NCBI GenBank assembly: GCA_963579025.1
Contig: CAUZFZ010000045.1
Coordinates: 1-63,337 of the forward strand
Direction of reading: 5' to 3'
Origin: CAUZFZ01 sp963579025
GTDB lineage: Bacteria > Planctomycetota > Planctomycetia > Planctomycetales > Planctomycetaceae
Length of the DNA stretch: 63,337 bases
Part shown: in pieces, positions 1-8,139 of the stretch
Layout: the number at the start of each line of letters is the position of its first letter
Position numbering within the stretch: position 1 is the first letter of the stretch
Made by a program: the position numbers and the translations under genes
The notes under the pieces: model-generated
Database searches by the model: none
Told to the model about the DNA's origin: nothing
The model's input: the letters and a program-made list of their open reading frames with translations, nothing else

Positions 1-7
1 TGCGATA

Positions 8-35
8 CTGGGGGCTCGCTGGCGCTCGACCCCAG
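8..35. repeat. Short intergenic inverted repeat
   Basis: CTGGGG at 8-13 pairs with CCCCAG at 30-35 around a GC-rich centre (CTCGCTGGCGCTCGA). Bases 1-251 hold no convincing gene. This hairpin is the only structured element I see there, and it resembles the dispersed fold-back repeats elsewhere in the window. Confidence 0.5.
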
Positions 36-251
36 CCACCCGGACTTCCAAACCTGGGACTACTGCAATTCAGAACTGATGATTCTGAGAATATCGTGTC
101 GACACGGGCGTTTCAGCGTAATCCGTCAATCCGACGCGCGTTTACGGCGAACACTCCACGTCGGGACCTTCGGCTCGGCTTCTGACCCTTGCCGCCGCGA
201 ATTCCTGGCACAAAGCCCAACCGCGACGGACAGAAATAAGGATTGAGACTA

Positions 252-1283
252 ATGCGAGTTCGTTTACTGGCCGGCGGCGCAATTCTGACTGCCGCAACCC
301 TCTCAGTGGCCTGGCTGATACCGCCGAGTGTCAGTCCAGCGGCCGACAGCTCTGAAAACACGTCGATTGCCTGGTATGGAACCTGGCAGGGTGGTCTGGC
401 CGCGGCGAAGAAGACCGGACGGCCGATTCTGCTGATTTCGGCAGCGCCGCACTGCCACGGCACTCCGGGCATCTGGTGACCAGGCAAGCAAAACATGGAC
501 AGGAGTTTCCTGTCCCAGCCATCCGTGGTCGAAGCGTCGCGTCGATTCGTCTGCGTCCGCCTGGCAACCTATGAGAGCAAGGAAGAAGCCGAGCTGCTCA
601 AGTCCATCTTCATCGGGCGGTCCGGTGAGCTGGAGAACACGACGTTTGCCATTCTGTCGTCAGATGGAAAACGGCAACTGGTGCGCTCCGGTCGCTCACC
701 GAGTTTTGCGTTCGGCGGCCCACTCAATCTCGCCGCCGCGGAAATGGTCAGTTCGATGAACCGCATCGCCGACCTGTACGCGAAGCAAAGCGATGCCAGT
801 GCAGACGACCTCGGGCTTCCACTGCTGAAGGATTTTCGTTTGGCGCTGAATGTCGCGTCCTGCGACAACCAGCCGTTGATCGTGTCGTTTGCCGACGACA
901 GGACTCAACTCGCTGAAATCAACAAAGCTCTGACACCGTTGGCCTGGAGCAGTGATTTCATTGGTCAGTTTCAGTACGCGTCGGTCACACAGCTTGACGA
1001 ACTGGAGTCCGTGAAGGGATTGAAGCTCGATGCCGGCTTTGCAGTCATCCAGCCAGACGCCTTTGGAGTCAGTGGTGACGTGATTGCTCAGGTCAGACCA
1101 GACGCAACACCCGCCGAACTGAAAGACGCGCTCAACCTCGCGATCGTCTTTCACCAGCGTCATTCGAAGGAGACATCCAAGCAGATTCGAAGTGCTCGGC
1201 AACTCGGCATTGAGTGGAAGACGCAGATTCCAGTGACCGATCCCGGTCGACCGCCCGGACGTGGTCGACCGCCTGGCAGATGA
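252..1283 (+). CDS. Thioredoxin-like exported protein, candidate selenoprotein (in-frame UGA)
   Basis: I read this as one 343-residue protein starting at ATG 252, not two genes. An N-terminal hydrophobic segment (residues 5-25) suggests export or membrane anchoring. A thioredoxin-like stretch follows: 'KKTGRPILLISAAPHC', then the UGA at 477-479 (residue 76), then 'PGKQNMDRSF' and 'RRFVCVRLATYE', which matches the order beta-strand, redox Cys, helix, strand of DUF255/thioredoxin-like proteins. The frame is unbroken on both sides of the UGA, and the downstream part alone has no signal peptide and no clear ribosome site at ATG 495. Reading UGA as selenocysteine gives C68-x7-U76, a plausible redox pair. 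A perfect 8-bp hairpin lies 17 nt after the UGA. The C-terminus is Pro/Gly/Arg-rich (GRPPGR twice). Alternatives are a nonsense mutation, a sequencing error, or re-initiation at 495. Confidence 0.6.
497..515 (+). promoter_or_regulatory. SECIS-like hairpin after in-frame UGA
   Basis: GGACAGGA (497-504) and TCCTGTCC (508-515) form a perfect 8-bp stem with apical loop GUU (505-507). The stem starts 17 nt after the UGA at 477-479 and the loop G lies about 25 nt after it. Bacterial SECIS elements are hairpins shortly after the UGA with a G, usually GU, at the start of the apical loop. Position and loop fit that description. SelB binding is inferred. Confidence 0.5.
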
Positions 1284-1366
1284 TCACAGCGTCGGTGAGT
1301 CCTGAAGGGCCTACGCGGCTTCTGAGACGGGCTCAGAAGCCATGGCCACTTCTCGGCAGTCGGATT

Positions 1367-1490
1367 GATTGATGATTGTCGATTGCTGATTTTTGATTGG
1401 TGATGTGTCAGGGGCGGTCACTTCCGTCGTCAAGCGCGACCACCGCATCCACTTCGAAAATCAACAATCAGCAATCGACAATCATCAATC
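1367..1490. repeat. Fold-back repeat, 25-bp perfect arms
   Basis: Bases 1367-1391 and 1466-1490 are exact reverse complements (25 nt), with further imperfect pairing inside. The arms are made of GATTG/CAATC-like units. The element fills the gap between two convergent genes and could act as a bidirectional terminator or be a dispersed repeat. The 74-nt interior holds no recognisable gene. Confidence 0.8.
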
Positions 1491-1538
1491 CCCTTTTCAG
1501 CCGTGACAACATGTTGGTCGGTCCCAGGATCGAAGGAA

Positions 1539-2996
1539 CTACCTGCGACTTCTCTTCCGACCACCAGGCTTTGCTTTGGGGTCGTACTTCGGGTTCGGGG
1601 TCGTTGGGATGGGTGCGTTGACATCCTTACGCCAGGCGGCCATCGCGTCGCGCAACTCCTTCAGCTTTTCCGGTTCCGTCTCGGCGAGGTTTGTCGATTC
1701 ACTCAGGTCGGCTTTCAGGTTGTAGAGTTCCAGTCGGCCCGTTTCGAACCACTCGATCAGCTTCCATTCGCCCTTGCGGATCGCTCCGGCCGGAGTTGTG
1801 CGGAAGGGACCACCGTCTGGATCACCCTTCCCCTGCAGGAAGCAGGGGAAGTGCCAGAAGATGGCGTCGCGATCAAGCGACGCGGTCGAATCGCGAAGCA
1901 CGGGAGTGATGCTCACTCCATCGAGCAGACTGATGCGGGACTTCTCCAGCGATGTTTCGGTGATTTCCAGAAGCGTGGGATAGATGTCGATGCCGATGAC
2001 CGGCTCGTCGCATCTGGTTCCTGGCGTTGTGACACCGGGCCACTTGACGATCATTGGCTCACGAATGCCGCCTTCGTAGAGCATTCCCTTGTAGCCGCGG
2101 AGTGGATAGTTCGAAGTCGCTCCAGCGTGGCCACCGTTGTCCGAGAAGAACAGGACAACGGTGTCGTCAGCCAGCTTCAGCTCGTCGAGTTTCGCCAGCA
2201 CATCGCGGACGCTGTGATCAACACTCTCGACCATCGCCGCGTATGTTGCGTTCGTGTGGTGCTTCGACGCGGGCTTCTCTTTGTATTTGGCGACCAGATC
2301 GGCTCGGCCCTGAATCGGCGTATGGACGGCGTAGTGCGTCAGATACAGGAAGAACGGCTTGTCTCGCTGCTGTTCGATGAATTCGCAGGCTTCGTGCGTC
2401 AGCGCGTCGGTCAGGTACTCGCCCTTTTTGTCATTGACCAGGTTCGGGTACTTGAAAGGACTGTGATATCCACCGCCGCTCGGGCTGCCCCATTCGCGGC
2501 CGGCGATATTCACATCGAATCCCTGAGTCGTCGGGTCTTTGCCCAGGTGCCACTTGCCCATCGTGGCTGTGGTGTAGCCACTTTCCTGCAGGGCTTCCGC
2601 GACAGTAAAGAAGCCGTCGTCGAGTACGGTCTTGTTCTCGATCGGCTCGAGTTTGCGGAACGCATGATTCCCGCGTCGCGGATCACCAACGGTGAAGATG
2701 CCGTGACGAGGCGTGTACAGGCCCGACATCAGGCAGGCACGACTGGGAGCGCAATTGGGCGCGTTCGCATAGGCGTCGGTGAAGACGAGTCCTTCGGTGG
2801 CCAGCCGGTCGATATTCGGCGTTTCGTAGTAGTCGCTGCCGGCGTAACCCAGATCGGTCCAACCCATGTCGTCGATGAAGAAGAAGACAACATTCGGTCG
2901 CCGATCAGCGGCAGCCACCGGAGACGCCGCAAGTACCGACGCAGTGAGCAGTGTCAGAATGGTCGCCGCGGCACGCAGGCGTGATGGGTAGGGCAT
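1539..2996 (-). CDS. Secreted formylglycine-dependent sulfatase
   Basis: Sulfatase of the alkaline phosphatase superfamily, predicted to remove sulfate esters from sulfated substrates outside the cytoplasm. I use the inner ATG at 2996 because it puts a good signal peptide at the N-terminus (hydrophobic residues 8-29, then AAADRRPN) and removes an unlikely 35-residue extension that overlaps the upstream gene. The metal-binding 'FFIDDMGW' follows, and the modification site is CAPSR with Cys82 as the formylglycine precursor. The C-terminus has the usual 'KWKLIEWFETGRLELYNL' sulfatase tail, here spelled GEWKLIEW. Length 485 residues is normal. It is the last gene of a minus-strand set with a small membrane protein and an isomerase. 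The substrate cannot be told. Confidence 0.93.
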   Translation of the reverse strand: MPYPSRLRAAATILTLLTASVLAASPVAAADRRPNVVFFFIDDMGWTDLGYAGSDYYETPNIDRLATEGLVFTDAYANAPNCAPSRACLMSGLYTPRHGIFTVGDPRRGNHAFRKLEPIENKTVLDDGFFTVAEALQESGYTTATMGKWHLGKDPTTQGFDVNIAGREWGSPSGGGYHSPFKYPNLVNDKKGEYLTDALTHEACEFIEQQRDKPFFLYLTHYAVHTPIQGRADLVAKYKEKPASKHHTNATYAAMVESVDHSVRDVLAKLDELKLADDTVVLFFSDNGGHAGATSNYPLRGYKGMLYEGGIREPMIVKWPGVTTPGTRCDEPVIGIDIYPTLLEITETSLEKSRISLLDGVSITPVLRDSTASLDRDAIFWHFPCFLQGKGDPDGGPFRTTPAGAIRKGEWKLIEWFETGRLELYNLKADLSESTNLAETEPEKLKELRDAMAAWRKDVNAPIPTTPNPKYDPKAKPGGRKRSRR

Positions 2997-3036
2997 GGGG
3001 TTTCGTTTTCTTGAGACAAAATCATGGGGCACAAAA

Positions 3037-3315
3037 TCATGATTCTGTGAGAGGATCGGGGCTTTCTGATGTGGCGGGGTCGTCCTGTTCGGACTCGGCA
3101 AGCGACTGCTTCCGATCGTACTTCATGGCCAGAATGCTGAACGCGACAACAAGCACGACTTCGACGCCGATCAGTTGCACGCCATAACGATTGACCCATT
3201 GCGCTACGGGCGAATTGTTCGAGAATGTGGCGGCGATCATCATCAGGACCGTGACCAGGAACGCGGCGCTAACGACGATGACCACACGGAACAACGGATT
3301 TGGAGTCGAATTCAT
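3037..3315 (-). CDS. Small two-helix membrane protein
   Basis: Unrecognised 92-residue protein. Two hydrophobic segments are visible (about residues 9-29 and 45-64), followed by a charged, Ser/Asp/Glu-rich tail, so it is likely an inner-membrane protein with a short soluble end. A purine-rich AGGAAAA lies about 12 nt before the ATG. It sits 24 nt after the isomerase gene and 40 nt before the sulfatase start, on the same strand, which suggests cotranscription. No function can be assigned. Confidence 0.7.
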   Translation of the reverse strand: MNSTPNPLFRVVIVVSAAFLVTVLMMIAATFSNNSPVAQWVNRYGVQLIGVEVVLVVAFSILAMKYDRKQSLAESEQDDPATSESPDPLTES

Positions 3316-3339
3316 TCTTTGGTTTTCCTGCCGCTCGCC

Positions 3340-4152
3340 CTATGCCTCGGCGGCAGCTCGCATCTTTTCGAGACCTTCAACCGCGACTTCCAGTGGGTCC
3401 TGTTCCCACAAGTCCCGATTGAACAATTCCAGCGACAGCCAGCCGTCGTAACGAATTTTTCGCAGCATGTCGCAGTACAGTTTCAGGTCGCAGACTCCGT
3501 CACCCGGCATGACTCGATCAGGATCGCGCTGCTCAGAACTCGGCGGATCGGCAGGCGCGTCGTTGAAGTGCGAAATCGCGATCTGCTGGGGCTTCAGTTT
3601 TCCGATCGACTCGAACGGTCCACCGCCGACGAAACAGTGAAACGGATCGAGAACCATCGACGCATCCGGATGTCCAGACTTCTCCATGACTCCCAACGCG
3701 TCTTCGATGTCAGTGAAATCCTCGACGAATCCGAGGTATTCAATGGCGGGCTTGACCCCGAAGCTGCGGCCCAGTTCAAGCAGCTCGTGATAGTGCTGCG
3801 CCCCCAGTTCGCGGTCGGCGATTCCGTGTGGCGGACCTGCGACTGCGTGAGACGCGCCAACGTACGCGGCCTGTTCCAGCTTACGCTTCGCTTCGTCCAT
3901 CGCCTGCTGATGCTGTTCGCCCGCCGGCTGAAACCAGCCGTGAATGTGAATCGTTGTGGGAACAGCCAGACCGGTGTCGTTCAGTGCCTTGCGCACGTCT
4001 GATATTGCTCCACCGATCGTCATCCAAGTATCGATGTCGTCATGCCACAGCTCGATTCCCGCATACCCGGCTTCTGCCGCAATGGCGATCTTCTCTAGAA
4101 TCGGAGTCGGCCTGATCGTGCTGGAATTGAGGCAGTACTTGAAATCCGGCAT
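3340..4152 (-). CDS. Sugar phosphate isomerase/epimerase-like TIM-barrel protein
   Basis: 270-residue protein of the xylose isomerase-like TIM-barrel (AP endonuclease family 2) fold. Diagnostic parts are 'IAAEAGYAGIELWHDD' near the N-terminus, 'LGFVEDFTD' in the middle, 'VLDPFHCFVGGG' and 'ISHFNDAP', and near the end 'YDGWLSLELFNRDLW', a typical C-terminal Glu-containing strand. These supply the acidic and His ligands for a divalent metal. No signal peptide, so cytoplasmic. GGAAAG lies a few bases before the ATG and supports the start. It is first in the operon with the small membrane protein and sulfatase, so a role in processing the sugar released by desulfation is an inference. Confidence 0.9.
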   Translation of the reverse strand: MPDFKYCLNSSTIRPTPILEKIAIAAEAGYAGIELWHDDIDTWMTIGGAISDVRKALNDTGLAVPTTIHIHGWFQPAGEQHQQAMDEAKRKLEQAAYVGASHAVAGPPHGIADRELGAQHYHELLELGRSFGVKPAIEYLGFVEDFTDIEDALGVMEKSGHPDASMVLDPFHCFVGGGPFESIGKLKPQQIAISHFNDAPADPPSSEQRDPDRVMPGDGVCDLKLYCDMLRKIRYDGWLSLELFNRDLWEQDPLEVAVEGLEKMRAAAEA

Positions 4153-4206
4153 TTATCTTTCCAAGGGATCAACGAACAGTTGGCACCCAGGCCAGTCTTA
4201 ATCCTA

Positions 4207-4293
4207 CTCTTAATCTTAATCCTTCCGGCTCCGCGAGGAGCCGTCGTGCTTAGCAGTGGTGAGTAAGATTAAGAGTACGATTAAGATTAAGAG
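4207..4293. repeat. Fold-back repeat with nested hairpin
   Basis: CTCTTAATCTTAATC (4207-4221) is the exact reverse complement of 4279-4293. Inside lies a second perfect hairpin, GGCTCC (4227-4232) with GGAGCC (4237-4242). The element separates the divergent isomerase and lipoprotein genes, so it must lie in or near their promoters. Confidence 0.75.
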
Positions 4294-4373
4294 GCGGGGC
4301 GAAAAGTGGGCGGCTAAGTTAGCCAGCCAATTCGACGGCCGCAATCGGCTCGGGAACGCATTCACAGGTTCGC

Positions 4374-5849
4374 ATGCAAGACACTCACTTTTACCTGCTG
4401 CGATCATTGCTGGCTCCGACTTTGCTGGCCTGCCTGGCTGGATGCGGGTCAGAAGAACTCGATCCCGCGACATCAGGTCCCGCACCGGCGCCGGCCTTCA
4501 GAGAACAACCCGTAGAGTTACCGACTCGGCCCGATTCTCCGACGCCGGTCGTTCCAGACGCGGTGTCGACACTGCCAGACCTCAACGACCGACCTATGGT
4601 TGTGTATCGCCCCTCATGGCCACGGCCGCAGATTGTTGACGAGCAGCTTCGCCGCGTCGGTCTAATGCGCCACTCAACACCTCGACTGGATCTGATCACC
4701 GACATTGGCCCGGAAAAGACGCACCCTTTGCTGCCGTTGATCGAGCAGTTGCATCGCTATCACGAGTCGTACTTTGGTGAGTTGCCGCCGGCCAGAGACG
4801 GTTCTGATTACCGCGTTACCGGGTACGTGATGCGCGACCAGGAACTGTTCGCGCAAGCGAAGCTGTTGCCGAACGGCGGATTACTCGCATTTCACGGTCG
4901 ACAGATCGGACCGCAGTTCTGGATGAACGACCAACCGTGGGACTATTACCGCCGGCACTTGCTGATGCATGAGGCGACGCACGCGTTCATGCGGCACATT
5001 CCCGGCTACGCTGAGGACCTGCCATTGTGGTATCTGGAAGGCATGGCCGAACTGCTGGCGACTCACACGACCGATGATCAGGGCACGTTGACTTTCAACG
5101 TCATGCCGGTCGTGCCTGGTGAGTTCCTCGGGCATGAACGCATTGCGATCGTGCGGAACGACCTGCGGGAGAACGGCCTGCGATCCATCGAACAGATCAC
5201 GTCGTTTCAGGCCGCGGACTTTCACAAAGTAGAAGCGTATGCCTGGTGCTGGGCGCTGTGTCGGTTTCTCGATTCGCACCCGAGCTATCAGAAGCGGTTC
5301 CGCAGCATCGCTCGTGAGCTGATCACCAAGCCGTTCAACGAGAACCTGGCCACGCAAATTCAGCCGGACAATGACCGGTTGCGTGTCGAGTGGGCGGCCT
5401 TCGCGTCGAGCATTGAATATGGATACGACTTTGATCGCACCGTGCTCGCGTTTCCGAGCGGGCAGCCAGCGGCGATTGCAGCGACGGTCGAAGTCATGAG
5501 CGACCGGGGCTGGCAGTCGGCGGAGATCACTCTGACGCAGGGGCAATCGTGCGAGGTGTCCGCGGTCGGTCGCTTCACGCTGGCCAGTGATCCGAAGCCG
5601 TGGGTGAGCGAAGCCAACGGTGTCAGTATCCGCTATTACGACGGCCAGCCACTCGGCCGCCTGCTGGCGATCGTGATCAGCTATGAGAATGGGCGAGTCG
5701 CGATGTCCCCCGTGATTCCGCTGGGAAACCGCAGTGCGTTGACAGCTCCGATCAGTGGAACGCTGTACCTGCGACTTAACGATCACTGGGGGGAACTGTC
5801 CGACAACACGGGATCGATTCAGGTCTCGGTCCAGCCGACCGGTTCGTAG
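4374..5849 (+). CDS. Lipoprotein with HEATH zinc-peptidase motif
   Basis: 491-residue predicted lipoprotein. The signal peptide ends in lipobox LAGC with Cys24 as the lipidation site, followed by a Pro/Ala-rich linker. The core holds 'LMHEATHAFM' with the zinc motif HEATH at residues 199-203 and the downstream 'WYLEGMAELLATH', where Glu222 would be the third ligand. This is the gluzincin (peptidase MA-like) arrangement. The roughly 150 C-terminal residues look beta-rich and contain no motif I recognise. The protein should act at the cell envelope. It stands alone on the plus strand between divergent and convergent neighbours. Substrate unknown. A degenerate non-peptidase of the same fold cannot be excluded. 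Confidence 0.82.
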   Translation: MQDTHFYLLRSLLAPTLLACLAGCGSEELDPATSGPAPAPAFREQPVELPTRPDSPTPVVPDAVSTLPDLNDRPMVVYRPSWPRPQIVDEQLRRVGLMRHSTPRLDLITDIGPEKTHPLLPLIEQLHRYHESYFGELPPARDGSDYRVTGYVMRDQELFAQAKLLPNGGLLAFHGRQIGPQFWMNDQPWDYYRRHLLMHEATHAFMRHIPGYAEDLPLWYLEGMAELLATHTTDDQGTLTFNVMPVVPGEFLGHERIAIVRNDLRENGLRSIEQITSFQAADFHKVEAYAWCWALCRFLDSHPSYQKRFRSIARELITKPFNENLATQIQPDNDRLRVEWAAFASSIEYGYDFDRTVLAFPSGQPAAIAATVEVMSDRGWQSAEITLTQGQSCEVSAVGRFTLASDPKPWVSEANGVSIRYYDGQPLGRLLAIVISYENGRVAMSPVIPLGNRSALTAPISGTLYLRLNDHWGELSDNTGSIQVSVQPTGS

Positions 5850-5878
5850 GACGCATGCCGCGTCCGTCAGAGCACGCG

Positions 5879-5962
5879 CATACAAGCCCGACGCGCAAGC
5901 GAGTGAACTCGAAAGATCCTCGAAACGCGAAAGTTCACTCGCTTGCGCTTCGGGCTTGTATG
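5879..5962. repeat. Fold-back repeat overlapping kinase 3' end
   Basis: Bases 5879-5909 and 5932-5962 are reverse complements at 30 of 31 positions (ACAAGCCCG...CAAGCGAGTGAACT type). The right arm contains the stop codon and last codons of the minus-strand kinase gene, so the repeat encodes its C-terminal IQARSASE. It lies between two convergent genes. Confidence 0.8.
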
Positions 5963-8139
5963 AGCGCGTCTCCATTGGTGTGGCCGTTTTGTGACCAGAG
6001 TCGCAGTCCTCGTTCGCTGACCGACTTGAGCACGAAGTACCACATCAACCCGACAATCGCGCCCGCCACTCCGAATGCGAACCAGGCATACCGCGTCAGG
6101 CGCGACTGCAACTCGTAAACGGGCAGCAGCACTTCCGCTTTGCGTTCCTGCACGATGGCTGTCCAGCCGGTCCTGCCGACAGGGGCAAACGCCGCCAGCC
6201 ATTCGCCAGCAGACGCCTGCGGGTCGATGGATCTCAATGGATCGCGATAGTCGGTCATCGTGATACTCGTAGTGCCGGCCGTGGATAATCGATGCGACAC
6301 CTCGTCTGACAGTGTGAGCTGGCCAGCGCCTTTCTTGAGCCCAGCCAGACGTGAGTGATCGAGCAAACGCCAGTTTCGCGTGTCGACCAGTGCAATCGTT
6401 CGTGCGACTCCGCCGGCTCCAGAAATGCTGCCTTCATACTGCGAAAGTAGCTCGCTGACATGAGCCGTACGGGCCACCACGCCGATTACGTCGCCTCCGT
6501 TGGATCCCCACACGGGCACACTCAGGGCGACCATGTTGCGAAATGTCGAACGACTCTCAAACACCAGCGAAATATGCGGAGCCCGGATTGGACTGACATC
6601 CTGAGGAGCCTCGCCTTTGCCGTAATCGACTCCGTGCGCGTGATAGTAATCGCGGTAATTGAACTGCTGCCCGATGATCTCGCTGTCATGGGGGCTGCGC
6701 CAGCGTTGAAAGCCGTCGGCGTCGACGAAGAACCAGCTCGTGTCGAGCTCGCGATCGTGCTGCTTTCTTCGGGCGTCCACGCTGTCACGGACTCCGTCCA
6801 GAATCGATCCGAATGTCACGCGATCTGACCAGCCATCCCGCTGGCTTGTTTCAATCGCCGCGACCAGATGTCGGTCAGACGCCACACGCACCAGTTCGTC
6901 CATGCGATCCTGCAGCTCGCGTTCGATACTGCGGGCAAGAATACTGACGGACATTGCGTCACTTTCGAGTGCGCGCGCGGTCAGGTTGGCGCCGGCTGTG
7001 TCGACAGCGCTGTTGGTTGCGTTCGCCGCAAAGAAAAACATTGCCAGCAGAATGAGACCCGGGCCAATCCCTCCCAAAGCGACCAGCGGACGGACGCGAC
7101 GCTGCCGGTCACGGGCGACCAGTTCGTCAAGCACGGCCTGTGCGTTGGGGTATCGCCGTTGTGGATCGCTGTGCAGACAACGATCGACGATTTCCGACAG
7201 TCGCCGGTCAATTCCGGCTGCCTTCCAGTGTTCGTTTGGGGGAGGCGAGTCGGCCGCAATCTGGCGATAACGCTGCAGTCGCTCTTCGAGTGTCTGAGCC
7301 TGCCGAAGCGAGTCTTCATTCTCTGGAGTTCGATGCGGTGGATGACCCACCAGCAGATGGAACAAGAGCGCGCCAAGCGCGTACACGTCCCAGCGGGCAT
7401 CGGGAATTGCATGCAGGTCCGCCTGCTCGGGGGCCATGTAGAACAACGTGCCTAGAGCCGGGTTCTGCTCGTGGGACAGCCGTGACTGACCGAAGTCGCA
7501 CAGACGCGGTTCCAGATCGGCGTCCAGCAGAATATTGGCAGGTTTCAGGTCGCAGTGCAGCACACCGCGCCCATGTGCATGCACCAGCGCCTGGCAGACG
7601 CAACGAATGATCCGCACCGCCTCGTCGGGATGCGGCTGCCCATCGGCCAGCAGCCCTTCCAGCGAACCCCGTTCCAGGTACTCCATCACATACCACGGCG
7701 GGTCGGCTTGCCAGCCGACATCGATCAGCCGCACGACATGCCGGGACGTATAAAGCAGCGCGAGTTTCTCGACCTCGCGGCTGAGCAGTGACCAGTCGAG
7801 TCCGCGATGGTGCGAGTAGAACTTGACGGCCACTTCCTTGCCGGTCTTCTCTTCCCGCGCCAGCCAGACAGCCCCGTAAGCGCCTTCGCCCAACTTCCGC
7901 ACGACCTGAAAACCGGGCACGTGGAAGTTCTGCGGTTCCGGCGACCGTGTACTGAGTTCCTGTGACTGCGCAAGTTCCCCCTCGGACTGTCGGGGAGTCT
8001 GTTGCAGATGATCACGCGTGGCGGGCATGGCGGGGCAGGAAAGAAACTCGATCGGGGACGGTCGCGAGGAGTCCAACAACGTCCCGCGCTCGGCTGACGG
8101 TGTCAACTCAGCCGCGTTCCCCCGGCCCGGACGGTGCAT
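5935..8139 (-). CDS. Membrane Ser/Thr protein kinase with Cache-type sensor
   Basis: Start chosen at ATG 8139, which overlaps the upstream stop by one base (TAATG) and has GGGGA just before it. The kinase domain (about residues 75-340) has the glycine loop LGEGAYGAVW, the Lys of 'EVAVKFY', the catalytic loop HCDLKPAN (a non-RD kinase, Cys replacing Arg), 'CDFGQS' and 'YMAPEQ'. After a juxtamembrane stretch come a transmembrane helix ('ALGGIGPGLILLAMFFF'), an extracytoplasmic region of about 280 residues resembling a Cache/PAS-like ligand sensor ('FVDADGFQRWRSP', 'NYRDYYHAHG'), and a second helix near the C-terminus. It probably links an external signal to cytoplasmic phosphorylation. The last 8 residues derive from an intergenic repeat. 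It is cotranscribed with the kinase gene before it. Confidence 0.9.
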   Translation of the reverse strand: MHRPGRGNAAELTPSAERGTLLDSSRPSPIEFLSCPAMPATRDHLQQTPRQSEGELAQSQELSTRSPEPQNFHVPGFQVVRKLGEGAYGAVWLAREEKTGKEVAVKFYSHHRGLDWSLLSREVEKLALLYTSRHVVRLIDVGWQADPPWYVMEYLERGSLEGLLADGQPHPDEAVRIIRCVCQALVHAHGRGVLHCDLKPANILLDADLEPRLCDFGQSRLSHEQNPALGTLFYMAPEQADLHAIPDARWDVYALGALLFHLLVGHPPHRTPENEDSLRQAQTLEERLQRYRQIAADSPPPNEHWKAAGIDRRLSEIVDRCLHSDPQRRYPNAQAVLDELVARDRQRRVRPLVALGGIGPGLILLAMFFFAANATNSAVDTAGANLTARALESDAMSVSILARSIERELQDRMDELVRVASDRHLVAAIETSQRDGWSDRVTFGSILDGVRDSVDARRKQHDRELDTSWFFVDADGFQRWRSPHDSEIIGQQFNYRDYYHAHGVDYGKGEAPQDVSPIRAPHISLVFESRSTFRNMVALSVPVWGSNGGDVIGVVARTAHVSELLSQYEGSISGAGGVARTIALVDTRNWRLLDHSRLAGLKKGAGQLTLSDEVSHRLSTAGTTSITMTDYRDPLRSIDPQASAGEWLAAFAPVGRTGWTAIVQERKAEVLLPVYELQSRLTRYAWFAFGVAGAIVGLMWYFVLKSVSERGLRLWSQNGHTNGDALIQARSASE

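Noticed and set aside
495..1283. Separate 262-residue gene starting at ATG 495
   Set aside because: It lacks a ribosome site and signal peptide, and is in frame with the upstream signal-peptide part across one UGA. I prefer a single gene.
1503..2984. Long open frame on the plus strand
   Set aside because: It is antisense to a clear sulfatase and has the Arg/Val-rich composition of a shadow frame.
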